From the NCBI GenBank assembly GCA_964384675.1, contig CAYLNK010000289.1, positions 1-8,802 of the forward strand: DNA of 8,802 bases. Reading direction: 5' to 3'. Both the position numbers and the translations under genes were made by a program. A model generated the notes under the pieces. The model had not been told where the DNA came from, ran no database searches, and was given only the letters and a program-made list of their open reading frames with translations. Origin of the DNA: CAYLNK01 sp964384675 (GTDB lineage Bacteria; Acidobacteriota; Thermoanaerobaculia; UBA5066). Of the stretch, positions 1 through 6,688 are shown in pieces (positions within the stretch are counted from its first letter, which is position 1; each line of letters opens with the position of its first letter).

Positions 1-1026
1 GTGCTGGTCGGCACCGCCAGCGTCGCCGAGTCGGAGCGGCTCGCCGCGCTCGTCGGCCAGGCCGGGGTCGCCTGCCGGGTCCTGAACGCGCGGAACCACG
101 AGGAGGAAGCGGCCGTGATCGCGGAGGCGGGCGACCTCGGCGCGGTCACCATCTCCACGAACATGGCCGGCCGCGGCGTCGACATCCGGCTCGGAGGCAC
201 GGGCGAGGAGCGGGCCGACGCCGTCCGGGCGCTCGGCGGCCTCTACGTCCTGGGGACCAACAGGCACGAGGCGCGGCGCATCGACGACCAGCTGCGCGGG
301 CGGGCCGGCCGCCAGGGGGATCCGGGCGAGACGCGCTTCTTCGTGAGCCTGGAGGACGACCTCTTCGTGAGGCACGGCGCCGCCGAGCACCTCCCCGCGT
401 CGATCCGCGAGTGGTCGTCACCGGGCCCGATCCCCGACCGGGCCGCCGGCGCGGCGATCGCCCAGGCCCAGCGCGTGATCGAGGGGCAGGACCTCTCCAC
501 GCGCCGGACGCTCCTCCGCTACGACCGCCTCCTCGAGAAGCAGCGACAGATCGTCGCCGCGCGGCGAGACGCGGCGTTCGGGGGCTGCGACCTCCTGGAG
601 TCGGCCGCGTCCGATCGGTGGGTGGAGCTGAAGGCCGCCTTCGGCGAGCCGCTCGTCCGGAAGGTCGAGCGCGATCTCACACTCGGCTGGATCGACCGGC
701 TCTGGTCCGATCACCTGGAGGCCGTGACCGAGCTGAAGGAAGGAATCACCATGAGGACGCTCGGCGGGCAGGACCCGCTCGCCGAGTACCAGCGGGCGCT
801 CGTCTCCCTCTTCGACGACCTGCTGCGGGAGCTGGACGCCCGGATCATCGAGACGTTCGAGACCGCCGAGATCACCGCGGACGGTGTGGACCTGGGACGC
901 GAGGGGCTCGAGAGCCCATCCTCCACCTGGACGTACCTCGTGAACGACCAGCCGTTCGGCTCGACGATGGAGCGGATGGCGCGCAACCTGGTCCGCGCCG
1001 CCAAGGGGTGGATGCGCCGCTCGTAG
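1..1026 (+). CDS. SecA-family preprotein translocase ATPase, C-terminal part, SecA2-like (5' end outside window)
   Basis: SecA is the cytoplasmic ATPase that pushes preproteins through the SecYEG channel. Only the C-terminal 341 residues are in the window; the GTG at base 1 is an internal codon, because SecA has over 400 residues before this point. What is visible is nucleotide-binding domain 2 from the VGTASVAESE strand (residues 3-11), helicase motif V TNMAGRGVDIRLGG (53-66) and motif VI with RRIDDQLRGRAGRQGD (92-107). The scaffold helix follows, with LLRYDRLLEKQR (171-182), IDRLWSDHLEAV (231-242) and the DPLAEYQ block (258-264). Between RRDAAF and the IDRLW helix there are only about 35 residues where E. 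coli SecA has about 100, so the helical wing is nearly absent. The protein ends soon after a TYLVNDQPFG segment, with no zinc-binding C-terminus. Both traits resemble SecA2-type accessory ATPases, but the missing N-terminal half prevents a firm SecA1/SecA2 call. The stop TAG is at 1024-1026. Confidence 0.93.
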   Translation: MLVGTASVAESERLAALVGQAGVACRVLNARNHEEEAAVIAEAGDLGAVTISTNMAGRGVDIRLGGTGEERADAVRALGGLYVLGTNRHEARRIDDQLRGRAGRQGDPGETRFFVSLEDDLFVRHGAAEHLPASIREWSSPGPIPDRAAGAAIAQAQRVIEGQDLSTRRTLLRYDRLLEKQRQIVAARRDAAFGGCDLLESAASDRWVELKAAFGEPLVRKVERDLTLGWIDRLWSDHLEAVTELKEGITMRTLGGQDPLAEYQRALVSLFDDLLRELDARIIETFETAEITADGVDLGREGLESPSSTWTYLVNDQPFGSTMERMARNLVRAAKGWMRRS

Positions 1027-1040
1027 CCGCGAGGCGCTAC
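1023..1040. terminator. Weak inverted repeat between convergent stop codons (possible hairpin)
   Basis: GTAGC (1023-1027) and GCTAC (1036-1040) form a 5-bp stem around an 8-base loop. The arms contain the stop codon of the secA-like gene and the stop codon of the opposing permease gene. The two coding regions are only 10 bases apart, so this is the only place for a shared terminator outside coding sequence. There is no U-tract on either side, so an intrinsic terminator is not demonstrated; Rho-dependent ending or read-through is equally possible. Confidence 0.2.
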
Positions 1041-2596
1041 ATGGAGAGCAGCTTCTCGCGGCTCGCGAGGAACGCCCGCTCCGCCTGCGGGAGGACGGCC
1101 CGCCAGAGGGCCACGGCCCCCACGAGCGCGACGAGAACGGAGACCGGAGCGAACCAGGTTCCGACCGCCGCGCCGACGGCCCAGAACCCGGCGAGGAGGG
1201 GCACCAGGGCCAGCATCAGCGCGCCGGGGATCCACGAGAGATGGAGCGGCGCCTGCGCCATCCCGCCCGGCGGCACCGCGCGGGGCGCGAGCAGCGAGAC
1301 GAACTGCCCGACGGCCGAGGCCACGACGAGGGCCGTCCCCGCGGCGGCCAGGCCGCCGACCACCTCGAGCGCCGACGGCCGGTAGACGGCGAGCAGCCCG
1401 GTCGCGCTGATCGTCCATCCCAGCAGCGTCAGCCCGAGGAGGCCCACGAGCTTGCCGAGCAGGATGTCGCGAGGGGCGATCGGAAGGGCCAGGAGCGTGC
1501 GAATCGCGACACGGTCCCATCCGAACTGGTTCATCCAGATCTGACCGGTGACGGCGACGCCGAGGTACAGGGCGACCGCCAGGAGCGGGGCCCGGGCGAT
1601 CCACCCCGGCGGGGATTCGATCTCCCGAACGAGGAGCGCGCACGTCCCGGTCATCAGCAAGGGAACGAGCAGCGCCGTGAAGACGGAGCGGCTCCTGGCG
1701 AGCTGCCCGAAGAAGAGCGCCGCGACCTCGCCGGCCGGCCCCCGGTAGGGCCGTGGCGGGGGCTCTTTCGCCCGGCGTTCCCGAGCCCACGCTCCACGCA
1801 CGAGCGCCCGTTGGTGGAGGGCGGCCGAGAGGAGGAGCAGGACCACCGTTCCGCCGACCGCGATCCCGAGGCCCGCCGCGGCTCGCCCGGGCTGCCCGCC
1901 GCGCAGAGCCACGAGACCGGCATATCCGAACGCGCCCGGCAGGGCCGAGGCGGCTTCGAGAAAGCGCGGCCAGGTCGCACGCAGCGTCTCACCCCAGCCG
2001 TTCCTCGCGGCGGCGGCGAACGCCGCGGCGAGGCAGGCCCCGGCCGCGATCGCCGTGCCCGTCCGGCCCATCAGGAGCCTGCGGACGCTGGCCGCCGCGA
2101 CGAGGAGCGCCAGCATCCCGGCGACGTTCACGAAGGCGAGGAGAGCGATCACGGGTATCAGCGCCGGCATCCGCGAGGCGAGGCCGGCGTTCGCCGCCAC
2201 GATGCCGGCGAGGCCGAGGAGCGGGAAGACCTCGAGCACGGCGGCCGGCAGCTCCGCGAGAGCGAGGTCGCGGCTCGTGAGCGGGAACCTCCCGAAGTGC
2301 GCGAGGGAGAGCGCCGGCTCGAACCGGAGGCTGCCGAGGAGCGCGAAGAGCAGGGTGAACACCGCCTGCGTCGCGTTCCAGTATCCGAGCGCCTCCGCCG
2401 CGCCGCCCCGCGCCAGCTCCCCGCCCAGGCTCGCTCCGACACGCCACATGAAGAGGCCGGGAAGGAGGACGGCCGGGATCAGCGCGACCCCGGCGGCGAC
2501 GGCGGCCGCGACGTGCCCGGCCAGTCCCGACTCGTGCCGGAGGCGATTCCACGAGCTTTGCATCTGCGCGGCCAGGAGCGCCCGGGCGGCGCTCAC
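1037..2596 (-). CDS. ABC-2-like exporter, polytopic membrane permease subunit
   Basis: This is a 519-residue, very hydrophobic inner-membrane protein, probably the membrane part of an ABC exporter powered by the ATPase encoded just upstream. About 12 membrane segments can be seen, for example near residues 28-50, 73-91, 145-170, 240-260, 305-323, 336-355, 380-404, 412-435, 457-478 and 483-502. A basic, proline-containing loop (about 266-288) separates two halves. Each half carries a similar motif: FPLTSRDLALAEL (104-116) and LPIAPRDILLGKL (371-383), sharing P, R-D and two leucines, which suggests a fused two-half permease. The chosen GTG start (2596-2594) overlaps the ATPase stop as GTGA, a typical coupling arrangement. 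A GTG two codons upstream (2602) has a better-spaced G-rich Shine-Dalgarno-like stretch and would give 521 residues. Membrane location and ABC role are secure from hydrophobicity and context. The exact family and substrate are not known to me. Confidence 0.85.
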   Translation of the reverse strand: MSAARALLAAQMQSSWNRLRHESGLAGHVAAAVAAGVALIPAVLLPGLFMWRVGASLGGELARGGAAEALGYWNATQAVFTLLFALLGSLRFEPALSLAHFGRFPLTSRDLALAELPAAVLEVFPLLGLAGIVAANAGLASRMPALIPVIALLAFVNVAGMLALLVAAASVRRLLMGRTGTAIAAGACLAAAFAAAARNGWGETLRATWPRFLEAASALPGAFGYAGLVALRGGQPGRAAAGLGIAVGGTVVLLLLSAALHQRALVRGAWARERRAKEPPPRPYRGPAGEVAALFFGQLARSRSVFTALLVPLLMTGTCALLVREIESPPGWIARAPLLAVALYLGVAVTGQIWMNQFGWDRVAIRTLLALPIAPRDILLGKLVGLLGLTLLGWTISATGLLAVYRPSALEVVGGLAAAGTALVVASAVGQFVSLLAPRAVPPGGMAQAPLHLSWIPGALMLALVPLLAGFWAVGAAVGTWFAPVSVLVALVGAVALWRAVLPQAERAFLASREKLLSM

Positions 2597-3351
2597 AGCC
2601 ACGACAGCTCCCCCTTCCTCGCGCCCCCCAGGAGCGACACGAACAGCTCCTCGAGAGTGCCGTGCCCCCCGTGCCGGTCGCGCAGCTCCCCGAGCGAGCC
2701 GAACCCCATCAACCGGCCCTTCTCGAGGATCGCGATCGGGTCGCAGAGCCTCTCCACGATCTCGAGCACATGGGAGCTCATCAGGATCGTGACGCCCGTC
2801 TCCTGGAGCCTCGCGAGGAGGTCGCGGATGGTCCTCCCGGTGAGCGGGTCGATCCCCTCGAACGGCTCGTCGAGGAAGAGCACCTCGGGGCCGTGGATCA
2901 GCGCCGCGGCGAGGCCCAGCTTCTTCTTCATGCCGTAGCTGTAGTCCCGCACGAGCGCGCCGGGCCCGGGCGCCAGGTCGAGCGTCTCCAGGAGCTCCCC
3001 CGCCCGCCGGGCGATCACCCCGTCCGAAAGTCCCTGGATCCGCCCCACGAACGTCAGGTACTGGGTCGCCGTCAGGAACTCGAGGAGGCTGTCGTCCTGC
3101 GGCATCACGCCGATCCGGCGCTTCACCTCGAGCGGCCGCTCCTCGACGTCCAGACCCAGGACCCGGATCCGCCCCTCGCTCGGAGGGAGGAGCCCGGTCG
3201 CCATGCCGATGGTGGTCGTCTTCCCGGCGCCGTTGCGGCCGAGGAGGCCGACGCAGGCCCCGCGCTCGACCCGCAGGGTCAGCCCGTCGACGGCGGTCAC
3301 GGCCCCGAACCTCCGGGTGACGCCGTCGATCTCGACGGAGGGCTCCTTCAT
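2593..3351 (-). CDS. ABC-2-type exporter ATP-binding protein
   Basis: This 252-residue cytoplasmic ATPase should energise the permease encoded immediately downstream. All nucleotide-binding motifs are present: Walker A GRNGAGKT (38-45, with Arg where Pro is usual), Q-loop Gln85 (GVMPQDD), Walker B VLFLDE (157-162) and H-loop His194 (MSSH). The signature is YSYGM (137-141) instead of LSGGQ, a form common in DrrA/CcmA-like ATPases that pair with ABC-2 permeases. The C-terminal tail (about 225-252) lies beyond the core fold. The ATG at 3351 is preferred because it places the conserved strand (VEIDGVTRRFG) at residue 6. An in-frame ATG at 3486 would run across the divergent intergenic region into the neighbouring gene. 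No well-spaced Shine-Dalgarno is visible; a GGAG lies 13 bases upstream. The gene is transcribed away from the MacB-like operon, 61 bases apart. Confidence 0.93.
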   Translation of the reverse strand: MKEPSVEIDGVTRRFGAVTAVDGLTLRVERGACVGLLGRNGAGKTTTIGMATGLLPPSEGRIRVLGLDVEERPLEVKRRIGVMPQDDSLLEFLTATQYLTFVGRIQGLSDGVIARRAGELLETLDLAPGPGALVRDYSYGMKKKLGLAAALIHGPEVLFLDEPFEGIDPLTGRTIRDLLARLQETGVTILMSSHVLEIVERLCDPIAILEKGRLMGFGSLGELRDRHGGHGTLEELFVSLLGGARKGELSWL

Positions 3352-3360
3352 GAAAGAAGG
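3345..3360 (-). repeat. Inverted repeat over the start codon of the ABC-2-type ATPase gene
   Basis: CCTTC (3345-3349) and GAAGG (3356-3360) form a 5-bp inverted repeat, and the central TTCATGAA (3347-3354) is itself a perfect 8-base palindrome. In the minus-strand mRNA this could fold into a small hairpin with the AUG at the loop-stem junction, which might affect initiation. It could equally be a protein-binding half-site in the divergent promoter region, or chance. Confidence 0.25.
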
Positions 3361-3377
3361 GATTCTCCACCCGGCGC

Positions 3378-3406
3378 GGAACCTCGGTGCGGCGGCTGCG
3401 TACCAT
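3378..3406 (+). promoter_or_regulatory. Candidate promoter of the MacAB-like operon, in the divergent intergenic region
   Basis: A -10-like hexamer TACCAT (3401-3406) lies 6 bases before the ATG at 3413. Transcription would therefore begin at or next to the start codon and give a leaderless mRNA. GGAACC (3378-3383) sits 17 bases upstream of it. It is not a TTGACA-type -35 element, though GGAAC resembles -35 elements of some ECF sigma factors. The whole 61-base gap 3352-3412 must serve both divergent transcription units. On the minus strand a weak GAGAAT (3366-3361) lies 9 bases before the opposing start codon. This is inference from position and motif shape only. Confidence 0.35.
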
Positions 3407-3412
3407 GAAGAG

Positions 3413-4174
3413 ATGGATCTGCGTCCGTCCCTGGCGTCCGTGCCGCGACCCGGCGCCGCCATGCTCCAGCTGCGCGCCGTGCACAAGAGCTACACGGTGG
3501 GGGCGAACACCCTTCACGTCCTGAAGGGGATCGATCTCGACATCGGGGCCGGCGAGCTCGTGGCCATCATGGGGGCGTCCGGCTCGGGCAAGTCGACCTT
3601 GCTGAACGTCCTCGGGCTCCTCGACGGGTACGACGCGGGCGAGTACCACCTCGACGGCCAGCTCATGAAGGGGCTCACCGAGACCCGGGCCGCCGTCCTG
3701 CGCGGCGACCTCCTCGGATTCGTCTTCCAGTCCTTCAACCTCATCGCCTTCAAGACCGCGGCGGAGAACGTCGCGCTGCCTCTCTACTACAAGGGTGTGC
3801 CCCGCCGCCTCCGGAACCGGCGGGCGGAGGAGATGCTGGAGCGCGTCGGGCTGCGGGACCGCGCCGAGCATCTCCCCCGTGAGCTCTCCGGCGGACAGCA
3901 GCAGCGGGTGGCGATCGCCCGGGCGCTGATCGCGAGCCCCAAGGTGATCCTGGCCGACGAGCCGACGGGCGCGCTCGACTCACAGACGTCGCTCGAGGTG
4001 ATGGAGGTCCTGCGCGACGTCCGCCGCTCCGGAGTGACGGTCGTGATCGTCACCCACGAGCGCGACATCGCGAACCTCACCGAGCGCGTGATCCGCCTCC
4101 GGGACGGCGAGATCGAGAGCGACGTGAGGCAGGAGGAGCGCCCGCACGCGGCGGCGGTCGGGGCGGGGGCCTGA
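3413..4174 (+). CDS. MacB-like ABC transporter ATP-binding protein (split from permease)
   Basis: This 253-residue ATPase of the MacB/LolD/FtsE group is the motor of a type VII ABC system in which ATP hydrolysis drives periplasmic conformational change. The motifs are complete: Walker A GASGSGKS (54-61), Q-loop Gln106 (FVFQSFNL), signature LSGGQQQR (158-165), Walker B VILADE (178-183) followed by PTGALDS, and H-loop His215 (VTHERD). The sequence from LKGIDLDIGAGE through VILADEPTGALDS closely follows the ATPase domain of E. coli MacB, but here it is a stand-alone protein rather than fused to the permease. The ATG at 3413 is preferred because a -10-like TACCAT lies 6 bases upstream. The ATG at 3461 (237 residues) would start nearer the conserved fold and cannot be excluded; neither has a good Shine-Dalgarno. 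It is the first gene of a four-gene operon, and the next start codon is 1 base after its stop. Confidence 0.94.
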   Translation: MDLRPSLASVPRPGAAMLQLRAVHKSYTVGANTLHVLKGIDLDIGAGELVAIMGASGSGKSTLLNVLGLLDGYDAGEYHLDGQLMKGLTETRAAVLRGDLLGFVFQSFNLIAFKTAAENVALPLYYKGVPRRLRNRRAEEMLERVGLRDRAEHLPRELSGGQQQRVAIARALIASPKVILADEPTGALDSQTSLEVMEVLRDVRRSGVTVVIVTHERDIANLTERVIRLRDGEIESDVRQEERPHAAAVGAGA

Positions 4175-4175
4175 C

Positions 4176-5408
4176 GTGCTCCGGCTGGATACCTGGCAGG
4201 AGATCCTCGATACGGTCCGGAAGAACCGGCTCCGGACCTTCCTCACCGGATTCAGCGTCGCCTGGGGGATCCTGATCCTGGTCGTCCTCCAGGGCTCGGG
4301 CCAGGGCCTCGCCCACGGCGTCGAGTACGGCTTTCGGGACGACGCGGTCAACAGCATCTGGATGCGGAGCGGACAGACCTCCGTCCCCTACAAAGGCCTC
4401 CGACCCGGCCGCAGCGTGCAGTTCACGAACCAGGACTTCGACGTGATCCGGCGAGGCGTCCCGGGGGTGGAGCACATCACCGCGCGCTTCTTCATCCGCG
4501 GCAACCTCACGGTCGCCTACGGCCGCGAGACGTCGAGCTTCGACGTCCGCTCCGTGCACCCCGACCACCAGTTCCTCGAGAAGACGATCATCGTCGAGGG
4601 CCGGTTCCTGAACGACCTCGACCTCACCGAGTTCCGGAAGACCGCCGTGATCGGCGTGCGCGTTCGCGATCAGCTCTTCCACGGCAGGCCCGCCCTCGGC
4701 CAGTACATCAAGATCAAAGGGGTCCCGTTCCAGGTCGTCGGGGTCTTCACCGACGAGGGGGGCGAAAACGAGCAGGAGAAGATCTACCTGCCGATCAGCA
4801 CCTCCCAGCGCACCTTCAACGGCGCCAACCGGGTCGCCATGATCATGATGACCGTCGGCGACGCGACCGTCCCCCAGAGCGAGGCGATCGCCAGTGACCT
4901 GAAGGCCCGGATGGCGACCCGGCACGACTTCGACCCGGCCGACGCCCGCGCGATCAACGTCTACAACGGAGTGATCCAGTTCCAGCGCTTCGTGGCCCTC
5001 ATGAGCGGCATCCGGGGCTTCGTCTGGGTGATCGGCATCGGCACGCTCCTGGCCGGCGTCGTGGGCGTCTCGAACATCATGCTCATCGCGGTCAAGGAGC
5101 GGACGCGGGAGATCGGCATCCGCAAGGCGGTCGGCGCGACGCCCGCCTCCGTGCTCGGCCTCGTGCTCCAGGAGGCGGTCCTGATCACCACGGTGGCGGG
5201 CTACGTGGGGCTCGTCGCGGGCGTCGGCATCCTGGAGCTGATGTCGCAGGGGCTCGGCAGCTCGGACTATTTCCGTCACCCCGAGGTCGACTTCGGCGTC
5301 GCGGTCTCGGCCACGTTCCTCCTGGTCCTCGCGGGCGCGATCGCCGGCTTCTTCCCGGCCCGGCGCGCCGCCGCCATCCACCCGATCGACGCGCTGCGGG
5401 AGGAGTGA
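4176..5408 (+). CDS. MacB-like ABC transporter permease, first of two (FtsX domain)
   Basis: This 410-residue inner-membrane protein has the four-helix MacB layout. A short cytoplasmic N-terminus (WQEILDTVRKNRLRTFLTGF, 7-26) leads to TM1 (about 24-40), then a large periplasmic MacB-type domain (about 41-278). The FtsX domain follows: TM2 (about 280-304), the coupling segment VKERTREIGIRKAVGATP (306-323), TM3 (about 326-353), TM4 (about 374-393) and the typical end FPARRAAAIHPIDALREE. The coupling segment should contact the ATPase encoded upstream. The start is the GTG at 4176, 1 base after the previous stop; only a G-rich stretch precedes it, so translation is probably coupled. The N-terminus resembles separate MacB-like permeases I recall from Bacteroidota. 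It is related along its length to the next gene, and the two probably form a heterodimer; homodimers are the alternative. Confidence 0.93.
   Translation: MLRLDTWQEILDTVRKNRLRTFLTGFSVAWGILILVVLQGSGQGLAHGVEYGFRDDAVNSIWMRSGQTSVPYKGLRPGRSVQFTNQDFDVIRRGVPGVEHITARFFIRGNLTVAYGRETSSFDVRSVHPDHQFLEKTIIVEGRFLNDLDLTEFRKTAVIGVRVRDQLFHGRPALGQYIKIKGVPFQVVGVFTDEGGENEQEKIYLPISTSQRTFNGANRVAMIMMTVGDATVPQSEAIASDLKARMATRHDFDPADARAINVYNGVIQFQRFVALMSGIRGFVWVIGIGTLLAGVVGVSNIMLIAVKERTREIGIRKAVGATPASVLGLVLQEAVLITTVAGYVGLVAGVGILELMSQGLGSSDYFRHPEVDFGVAVSATFLLVLAGAIAGFFPARRAAAIHPIDALREE
5401..5405 (+). promoter_or_regulatory. Shine-Dalgarno AGGAG deciding the start of the second permease
   Basis: AGGAG lies inside the last codons of the first permease gene and is 5 bases before the GTG at 5411. 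It overlaps the alternative GTG at 5405, which would have no ribosome site of its own, so 5411 is the better start. Confidence 0.6.
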
Positions 5409-5410
5409 GC

Positions 5411-6676
5411 GTGAGCCTGCTCGACCTCGACCACTGGCAGGAGATCAAGACGGCCCTCCTGCACAACCGTCTCCGCACGGCGCTCACGGCCTTCGGCGTC
5501 TTCTGGGGGATCTTCCTCCTGATGGTGATGATCGGCTCCGGCACCGGCCTCCGGAACGGGGTGATGCGCGGCTTCTCGGACGGCGCCACCAACAGCTTCT
5601 TCGTCTGGACGCAGCGCACCCAGAAGCCGTATCGCGGCATGCCGGCCGGACGGCGGATCGACCTCGAGAACGCCGACGTGGCGGCGATCCGGGAGAAGGT
5701 ACCCGCCGTCGAGGTCGTCGCGCCACGCAACCAGCTGGGCGGGTTCGGGGGCGGGAACAACGTGACGCGGGGCCGCAAGGCGGGCGCGTTCAACGTGAAC
5801 GGCGACACGCCCGAGATCGCCCGCATCCGGCCGATGCGGCTGGAGCGGGGCCGCTTTCTCGACCCGTTCGACCTCACCGAGAACCGCAAGGTGGCGGTGA
5901 TCGGGACCCGCGTCAGGGACCTGCTCTTCGTCCGCGGCGAGGATCCGATCGGCAAGGCGATCGAGATCCGCGGCGTCTACTTCCAGGTGGTCGGCGTCTT
6001 CTCGTCGCTCCAGCCGGGCGAGGACGGGGAGCGCGAGGTGCAGACGATCTTCGTCCCGTTCACCACGTTCCAGCGCGCCTTCAACTTCGGCCACCGGGTC
6101 GGCTGGCTGGCGGTGACGTCGCGCCCGGAGGTGCCGGCCTCCGTCGCGGAGGAGGACGTGCTCCAGCTGCTCCGCTCCCGGCACCGGGTGGCGCCGGACG
6201 ACCTGCGCGCGTTCGGGCACTTCAACGTCGAGGAGGAGTTCCAGAAGGTCCAGGGGCTCTTCCGCGGGATCGGGATCCTCGTCTGGCTGGTCGGGACGGG
6301 CACGCTCGCGGCCGGAGCGATCGGCGTCTCCAACATCATGCTGATCATCGTCAAGGAGCGGACCAAGGAGATCGGCATCCGGCGCGCGGTCGGCGCCCGT
6401 CCGTCGGCCATCGTGTCGCAGATCGTCTTCGAGTCGGTGATCCTGACCGCCGCCGCCGGCTACGCCGGGCTCGTGGCCGGGGTGGCCCTGATGGAGGTGG
6501 TCGGCCGCCTCCTGCCGTCCCAAGGGGGCAACGTGATGTTCACCGCCCCCGACGTGGGTGTGGCCGAGGCGCTCCGCGCCCTCGCCATCCTGATCGGCGC
6601 GGGCGTCCTGGCGGGCCTCGCCCCGGCGCGGCGGGCCCTCCAGATCAGCCCGATGATGGCTCTCCGGAGCGAGTGA
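5411..6676 (+). CDS. MacB-like ABC transporter permease, second of two (FtsX domain)
   Basis: This 421-residue paralogue of the preceding permease has the same order of parts: HWQEIKTALLHNRLRTALTA (8-27), TM1 (about 26-43), periplasmic MacB-type domain (about 44-283), TM2 (about 285-312), coupling segment VKERTKEIGIRRAVGARP (314-331), TM3 (about 334-362), TM4 (about 386-404) and the APARRALQISPMMALRSE end. It differs from its partner most in the periplasmic domain, including a glycine-rich stretch GGFGGGNN (110-117). It therefore likely supplies a distinct face of the periplasmic chamber. The GTG at 5411 is chosen for its AGGAG at 5-base spacing. A GTG at 5405, overlapping the previous stop as GTGA, would add two residues. 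The stop codon is 12 bases before the adaptor gene. Fold and role are clear; whether it pairs with the first permease or with itself is inferred. Confidence 0.93.
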   Translation: MSLLDLDHWQEIKTALLHNRLRTALTAFGVFWGIFLLMVMIGSGTGLRNGVMRGFSDGATNSFFVWTQRTQKPYRGMPAGRRIDLENADVAAIREKVPAVEVVAPRNQLGGFGGGNNVTRGRKAGAFNVNGDTPEIARIRPMRLERGRFLDPFDLTENRKVAVIGTRVRDLLFVRGEDPIGKAIEIRGVYFQVVGVFSSLQPGEDGEREVQTIFVPFTTFQRAFNFGHRVGWLAVTSRPEVPASVAEEDVLQLLRSRHRVAPDDLRAFGHFNVEEEFQKVQGLFRGIGILVWLVGTGTLAAGAIGVSNIMLIIVKERTKEIGIRRAVGARPSAIVSQIVFESVILTAAAGYAGLVAGVALMEVVGRLLPSQGGNVMFTAPDVGVAEALRALAILIGAGVLAGLAPARRALQISPMMALRSE

Positions 6677-6678
6677 CG

Positions 6679-6684
6679 AAGGAG
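6679..6684 (+). promoter_or_regulatory. Shine-Dalgarno AAGGAG of the adaptor gene
   Basis: AAGGAG ends 4 bases before the GTG at 6689. It lies within the 12-base gap after the second permease and supports this GTG as the start. The spacing is slightly short. Confidence 0.6.
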
Positions 6685-6688
6685 TCCC

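Noticed and set aside
1..3. GTG at base 1 as the true start of the secA-like gene
   Set aside because: It falls inside nucleotide-binding domain 2, and a functional SecA needs the Walker A/B half that would lie upstream of the window.
411..2938. Plus-strand open frames at 411-1385 and 1241-2938
   Set aside because: They are Arg/Pro/Gly-rich shadows of the secA-like gene and of the minus-strand permease and ATPase. Neither shows membrane segments or motifs.
3405..3407. ATG at 3405 as a start for the MacB-like ATPase
   Set aside because: It is out of frame with the ATPase motifs; the in-frame candidates are 3413 and 3461.
3203..3412. Upstream extension of the MacB-like ATPase to an ATG at 3203
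   Set aside because: The extension would overlap the divergent ATPase gene by about 150 bases, including its Walker A region, and its residues do not resemble any part of the family.
2593..4174. The two adjacent ATPases as subunits of one heterodimeric transporter
   Set aside because: They belong to different groups (YSYGM signature with ABC-2 features versus LSGGQQQR with MacB features), are divergently transcribed, and each has its own matching permease gene downstream.
4077..5381. Long minus-strand open frame (434 codons) opposite the first permease
   Set aside because: It is rich in Asp, Arg, Glu and His with no recognisable fold, and lies antisense to a gene with clear MacB/FtsX motifs. 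It is the usual antisense shadow of GC-rich codons.
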